A DNA stretch of 8,084 bases. It comes from an uncultured bacterium. Its GTDB lineage: Bacteria; Patescibacteria; ABY1; SG8-24; 2-12-FULL-60-25. This document shows, one piece after another, positions 5,437 through 8,084 of the stretch (position 1 is its first letter; every line of letters starts with the position of its first letter). Where the stretch lies: assembly GCA_937863195.1 (NCBI GenBank), contig CALMET010000073.1, forward strand, positions 1-8,084, in the 5' to 3' direction. The notes beneath the pieces were generated by a model. The model saw only the letters and a program-made list of their open reading frames with translations, did not search any database and had not been told where the DNA came from. Both the position numbers and the translations under genes were made by a program.

Positions 5437-5437
5437 A

Positions 5438-5512
5438 TGGCTCCGAGGGGGGGATTCGAACCCACGACCAAAGGATTAACAGTCCTCTGCTCTACCACTG
5501 AGCTACCTCGGA
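5438..5512 (-). tRNA. tRNA-Asn (anticodon GUU)
   Basis: The 75-base gene decodes AAC and AAU. Read on the minus strand: acceptor TCCGAGG pairing with CCTCGGA, discriminator G and an encoded CCA; D arm GCTC/GAGC with a 7-base loop; anticodon arm GAGGA-CTGTTAA-TCCTT with GTT as anticodon; five-base variable loop; T loop TTCGAAT. The T stem GTGGG/CCCCC has a T-C mismatch at its second pair, next to a run of seven C in the tRNA, which might be real or a sequencing slip. It has its own promoter and terminator. Confidence 0.96.
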
Positions 5513-5530
5513 ATATGATGTTGTGCCGGA

Positions 5531-5559
5531 ATACTATCGTTTTGCCCCAAGATGGTCAA
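5531..5559 (-). promoter_or_regulatory. Promoter of tRNA-Asn
   Basis: On the minus strand TTGACC (5559-5554; five of six to consensus) is followed after exactly 17 bases by TAGTAT (5536-5531; four of six). The predicted start near 5524 lies about 12 bases before the mature tRNA 5' end, typical of tRNA genes. Confidence 0.65.
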
Positions 5560-5590
5560 GATGTGGAAAATCCCCCATTTTCTGCAACTT

Positions 5591-5624
5591 GTCATCCCAA
5601 GCGAGCGGAGCGAGTCGAGGGATT
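5591..5624. repeat. Dispersed-repeat-like palindromic element
   Basis: The element begins GTCATCCC and ends GGGATTGC; ATCCC (5594-5598) and GGGAT (5619-5623) are inverted, with GCGAG repeated twice inside. It resembles the widespread intergenic repeats that open CATCCC/CATCCT-GAGCG and, when read through, encode SERSESRD-like peptides. Only one copy is in the window, so repeat status rests on resemblance. Confidence 0.5.
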
Positions 5625-5651
5625 GCCTTTTTTACCATTTTAAGGTATCCT
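5623..5651 (+). promoter_or_regulatory. Possible promoter of the ABC-F gene
   Basis: TTGCCT (5623-5628) and TATCCT (5646-5651), each four of six to consensus, are 17 bases apart. Transcription would begin near 5658, only about 8 bases before ATG 5666. The -35 overlaps the last bases of the repeat-like element. Confidence 0.25.
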
Positions 5652-5665
5652 CAGCGCAATTTTCT

Positions 5666-7141
5666 ATGGAACACGGCAACGTTATCGTCCGCTTTCAGGA
5701 CGTCACCTACGGCTACGACGAAGAGCATCCAACGCTTGAGGAGGCCAGTTTTTCGGTGCGTGAGGACTCCAAAATCACCCTCATGGGCCAAAACGGCGCT
5801 GGCAAGTCGACGCTTTTCAAGTTGATGCTCGGCCAATTGAAGCCACTCGAAGGCAAAATTCATATTCGTGACAATGCCAAAATCGCCATCGGTTTACAGG
5901 TTATGGCCAAAGAGAACCTCGAAAAGACGGTTCGCGAATATTTCGAACAGTGTTTTGAAGAGAAAAAATATGACCTCGACAAGCGCATTAAAGACGTCCT
6001 CGAAGTCGTAAATCTCGACACTCCGCTTGATAAGGTGATTAAAGCTTTTTCAGGTGGCCAGCAGGCGCGTTTGCTTTTGGCGTATGCGTTGATCCAAGAA
6101 CCAGACATTCTCTTATTGGACGAGCCTACCAATAACCTCGATACCGAAGGCATTGAGCATCTCACCGGCTTTTTGATGATGTATCCAAAAACCGTGATCG
6201 TCATCTCTCATGATGCGGATTTCTTGAATGCATTTACCGAAGGCGTTTTGCATCTCGATAGTTATTCGCACAAAGTTGAACAATACGTTGGTAACTACTT
6301 TAATGTGGTTGAAGAAATCGCCGCTCGTCTCGAACGCGAACGCATGGCAAATGCCCGTTTAGAAAAATCCATTCAAGATCGCAAAGACAAGGTCAATTTC
6401 TTTGCCAACAAGGGTGGTAAGATGCGTAAGCTCGCGTCAAAACTCCGCGACCAGATTGAAGATGCTGAAGAAAACATGGTCGACGAACGCAAAGATGACA
6501 AAACCATTCGCGAGTTCACCATCCCTTGCCAAGAGTACAAAGAAACCATCGTAAAATTAAAATCCGTACGTATCATTAAGCAACACGAGCCATATCGTGC
6601 AGAAATTGATCTTAGCCTACGCCGCGGCCGTAAACTGTTGATCTCTGGCCCTAATGGTATCGGCAAATCGACGCTCTTGCGTCACCTCGCTGAAAACAAT
6701 GACCCTGGTGCCGTTATCGGCGAAGGCGTGAAGGTCGGGTATTACCGCCAAGACTTCTCTGGCTTGGACTTCGATAAGACGGTCTTTGAGTCTATGGCCG
6801 AAATGATGGGCATTGCGGACAAAGAAGTGATTTATGCAACGGCTGCCCAGTTCTTGATCCCTTCAAAGATCATGCACAATAAGGTCGGGTCAATGTCTGA
6901 AGGTCAAAAAGGGTTGCTCTGTTTTGCTCGCTTCGTCTTGCAAGAACCAGCGCTTCTCATTTTGGATGAGCCGACCAATCACATCAACTTTCGCCACTTG
7001 CCGATCATTGCTAAAGCGCTCGATGCGTTTGAAGGCGTGGTCATCGTCGTGAGCCATATGCCCGACTTCGTGAGCCAAATCACCTTTAACGAATATCTCG
7101 ACCTCAGCACACTCTTAAACCGCGCTGAACCCGAGGTGTAG
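5666..7141 (+). CDS. ABC-F family ATPase (ribosome-associated translation factor type)
   Basis: A 491-residue protein with two ABC ATPase domains and no membrane segments, as in ABC-F proteins that act at the ribosomal E site. NBD1: Walker A GQNGAGKST (41-49), signature FSGGQ (128-132), Walker B ILLLDEPTNNLD (148-159), H-switch H182 in ISHD. A charged linker (about 215-285) has the length and coiled-coil look of the P-site tRNA interaction motif. NBD2: Walker A GPNGIGKST (328-336), signature MSEGQ (410-414), Walker B LLILDEPTNHIN (430-441), H464 in VVSHMPDFV. NBD2 is unusual: SEGQ for SGGE/Q, NHIN for NHLD at the D-loop, and SHMP for SHDR. ATG at 5666 is chosen because the ABC fold starts there (NVIVRFQDVTYGY); the frame is open further upstream only across the repeat and tRNA promoter. 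No Shine-Dalgarno is seen. Antibiotic resistance cannot be inferred. Confidence 0.92.
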   Translation: MEHGNVIVRFQDVTYGYDEEHPTLEEASFSVREDSKITLMGQNGAGKSTLFKLMLGQLKPLEGKIHIRDNAKIAIGLQVMAKENLEKTVREYFEQCFEEKKYDLDKRIKDVLEVVNLDTPLDKVIKAFSGGQQARLLLAYALIQEPDILLLDEPTNNLDTEGIEHLTGFLMMYPKTVIVISHDADFLNAFTEGVLHLDSYSHKVEQYVGNYFNVVEEIAARLERERMANARLEKSIQDRKDKVNFFANKGGKMRKLASKLRDQIEDAEENMVDERKDDKTIREFTIPCQEYKETIVKLKSVRIIKQHEPYRAEIDLSLRRGRKLLISGPNGIGKSTLLRHLAENNDPGAVIGEGVKVGYYRQDFSGLDFDKTVFESMAEMMGIADKEVIYATAAQFLIPSKIMHNKVGSMSEGQKGLLCFARFVLQEPALLILDEPTNHINFRHLPIIAKALDAFEGVVIVVSHMPDFVSQITFNEYLDLSTLLNRAEPEV

Positions 7142-7151
7142 TGAATTAATT

Positions 7152-7181
7152 AACCCCGTCTTTGCAGCGGGGTTTATTTTT
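7152..7181 (+). terminator. Intrinsic terminator of the ABC-F gene
   Basis: AACCCCG (7152-7158) pairs with CGGGGTT (7168-7174), extendable by a T-G pair, followed by TTTATTTTT. It starts 11 bases after the stop. Confidence 0.85.
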
Positions 7182-7212
7182 GCTAGGCTCTTGCTGCCCT
7201 TTCACTCATGAC

Positions 7213-7216
7213 GAGG
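7213..7216 (+). promoter_or_regulatory. Shine-Dalgarno deciding the 159-residue gene start
   Basis: GAGG with a five-base spacer before ATG 7222. It favours that ATG over the TTG at 7162, which lies inside the preceding terminator. Confidence 0.65.
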
Positions 7217-7221
7217 TTCGG

Positions 7222-7701
7222 ATGCTTCCAGAGATCTGTGTTGAGGATTCTTATCAGCTAAGCGAAGAAGAGGAGCTTTGGGTCACAACCCTTCATAGCA
7301 GTCTCTCAAAGATCAAGAACTTTCATGGAGCCTACTCCGTTGGTGTGATTCAGAGGATACGCACCATATTACCAGAAGAGATCAGCAAACTGATCGCCCT
7401 AACGGAGGCGGGCAAGTTGATCTGCTATATGGGCAGCGGAAACTTTGGCTTCGGTCTCTCTGCAAGCTTCTTCAAACATCCGTCTTTTCCGGCGGCTCAA
7501 TGCGGTGTAAAACCCACCGTCCTCATTACGGTCACTACCGACCATTTTTGGCCGGAGGACAGCAAAACAAATGAACCTCGCAAGCGCATGGATGAACTCT
7601 GGGATACCTTCTCGCCTTCATTCTACTCCGAGACAAATGTCCGCATGATCGAGTTCTACCGCTTCGAGAAACCTCGCCCGCGCAGCGACTACGAATACTG
7701 A
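7222..7701 (+). CDS. Hypothetical protein, 159 residues
   Basis: Not recognised. The protein looks soluble. An acidic helical N-terminus (SYQLSEEEELWVTTLHSSLS, about 10-29) is followed by a second helical stretch (about 38-62), a glycine-rich turn GSGNFGFGLS (71-80), a strand-like TVLITVTTDHFW (99-110), a charged helix (EPRKRMDELWDTF, 118-130) and a C-terminal strand (VRMIEFYRFEKPRPRS) ending DYEY. There is no signal peptide or membrane segment, and I see no known catalytic motif. The start is set by GAGG and ATG 7222. The gene lies between two terminators, so it is probably a single-gene unit; a TGCTAGGCT at 7181-7189 might be an extended -10, but this is weak. Reality as a gene is supported by the ribosome site, the uninterrupted frame and the terminator 3' of it. 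Confidence 0.72.
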   Translation: MLPEICVEDSYQLSEEEELWVTTLHSSLSKIKNFHGAYSVGVIQRIRTILPEEISKLIALTEAGKLICYMGSGNFGFGLSASFFKHPSFPAAQCGVKPTVLITVTTDHFWPEDSKTNEPRKRMDELWDTFSPSFYSETNVRMIEFYRFEKPRPRSDYEY

Positions 7702-7718
7702 GTGCGACTCTCCCCTGC

Positions 7719-7744
7719 CCCTCTCTCTCGAAGAGAGGGCTTTT
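7719..7744 (+). terminator. Intrinsic terminator of the 159-residue gene
   Basis: CCCTCTCT (7719-7726) pairs with AGAGAGGG (7732-7739) around CTCGA, followed by CTTTTGATTT. It starts 17 bases after the stop. Confidence 0.75.
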
Positions 7745-7760
7745 GATTTCTAAACCGAAA

Positions 7761-7787
7761 CCCCCTTTCACGCCAAGTGAAAGGGGG
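7761..7787. terminator. Strong hairpin 3' of rpoD, terminator or hairpin repeat
   Basis: CCCCCTTTCAC (7761-7771) and GTGAAAGGGGG (7777-7787) form a perfect 11-bp stem with loop GCCAA. On the minus strand it lies 13 bases after the rpoD stop and is followed by TTTCGGTTT, a weak T run, so it probably ends rpoD. The adjoining TAGGGGG (7788-7794) and the purine/pyrimidine bias resemble dispersed C/G-hairpin repeats of other bacteria. Confidence 0.6.
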
Positions 7788-7799
7788 TAGGGGGAAAGT

Positions 7800-8084
7800 C
7801 TAGTAATCAGCGAGGCGACGAATGAGAGGATGGTTTTGGATCTTCTCTAGCGCTTTTGCTTCGATCTGACGAATACGTTCACGAGTAACATCGAATTCTT
7901 TACCTACTTCTTCAAGCGTGTGGGATACGCCATCAACGAGGCCGAAACGCATTTCAAGAATCTTCTGTTCACGCGGATTCAAGTCTTTGACGATCTCATT
8001 CACGTAATCTTTCAACAACTGAAGAGCGGCTGAACGATCTGGTGTGACATTCTTCACGTCTTCGATGAAATCTTCGAGCGTGGA
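7800..8084 (-). CDS. rpoD: Primary sigma factor RpoD/SigA, C-terminal part (5' end beyond the right edge)
   Basis: This is the housekeeping sigma-70 subunit that directs RNA polymerase to promoters. The frame is open to the last base of the window; 94 C-terminal residues are visible. STLEDFIED at the window edge is the conserved segment after region 3. Region 4.1 follows as [15 protein letters not shown], then region 4.2 with [20 protein letters not shown], the helix-turn-helix that reads the -35 box; the R-E-x-x-R residues of VTRERIR that contact TTGACA in E. coli are all kept. The protein ends [21 protein letters not shown] at 8057 inside the frame is not the start. The loop between 4.1 and 4.2 (VDGVSH) is typical. 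Identity as a group 1 sigma is nearly certain. Confidence 0.96.
   Translation of the reverse strand, partial: STLEDFIEDVKNVTPDRSAALQLLKDYVNEIVKDLNPREQKILEMRFGLVDGVSHTLEEVGKEFDVTRERIRQIEAKALEKIQNHPLIRRLADY

Noticed and set aside
5317..5643. A 108-residue plus-strand open frame across the tRNA, reading PRGGFEPTTKGL.
   Set aside because: It is the antisense translation of tRNA-Asn, a well-known false protein, and also overlaps the 61-residue gene and the tRNA promoter.
5860..6666. Antisense open frames (114 and 97 residues) within the ABC-F gene.
   Set aside because: Ser/Arg-rich composition typical of antisense reading; no start signals; the sense frame is unambiguous.
7535..7771. A 78-residue minus-strand frame reading out of the 7761 hairpin.
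   Set aside because: It begins inside the hairpin, overlaps the end of the 159-residue gene and lacks a plausible product.

Overview
The window looks like a piece of a small, gene-dense bacterial chromosome using the standard bacterial code (TGA ends several genes and never occurs inside one). Short hypothetical proteins, close gene packing, many factor-independent terminators and the style of the ABC-F, DUF488 and zinc/helix-hairpin-helix proteins suggest a Candidate Phyla Radiation (Patescibacteria) genome. That placement is inference from resemblance, not a database result. Base composition is roughly 40-50% GC, except one gene (2066-2638) that is near 60% in sampled stretches.

Layout. 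Left edge to 1381 (+): the C-terminal three quarters of a RecQ helicase, ending inside a terminator hairpin shared with convergent genes. 1394-1983 (-): a two-gene unit, a small membrane protein followed by a zinc-finger/helix-hairpin-helix protein. 2066-2638 (+): an unrecognised GC-rich gene with a perfect AGGAGG and a TTG start, closed by a strong hairpin. 2687-4079 (-): an M23-family lipoprotein, a DUF2200 gene joined to it by an ATGA overlap, then a two-helix membrane protein. 4183-5066 (-): a membrane-anchored winged-helix-like protein followed by a DUF488 protein. 5183-5368 (-): a 61-residue CCHH protein. 5438-5512 (-): tRNA-Asn(GUU) with its own promoter and terminator. 5666-7141 (+): an ABC-F ATPase with an unusual second nucleotide-binding domain. 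7222-7701 (+): an unrecognised 159-residue protein. 7800 to right edge (-): the C-terminal end of the primary sigma factor (regions 3.2-4.2).

How it fits together. Recognisable genes are housekeeping: DNA repair (RecQ), transcription (RpoD), translation (tRNA-Asn, ABC-F) and envelope (M23 lipoprotein). Between them sit small accessory genes in one- to three-gene units. The conserved sigma region 4.2 fits the TTGACA/TATAAT-like promoters proposed here. Start sites fall into two groups: genes with clear Shine-Dalgarno sequences (2066, 4578, 5066, 7222), and genes with none but a possible promoter so close that the mRNA would be nearly leaderless (3016, 5368, 5666). I see no CRISPR array, transposase, integrase, toxin-antitoxin pair or obvious defence island. 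I do not see strong evidence of a large new system; the most interesting points are unusual domain architectures and a few gene pairings.
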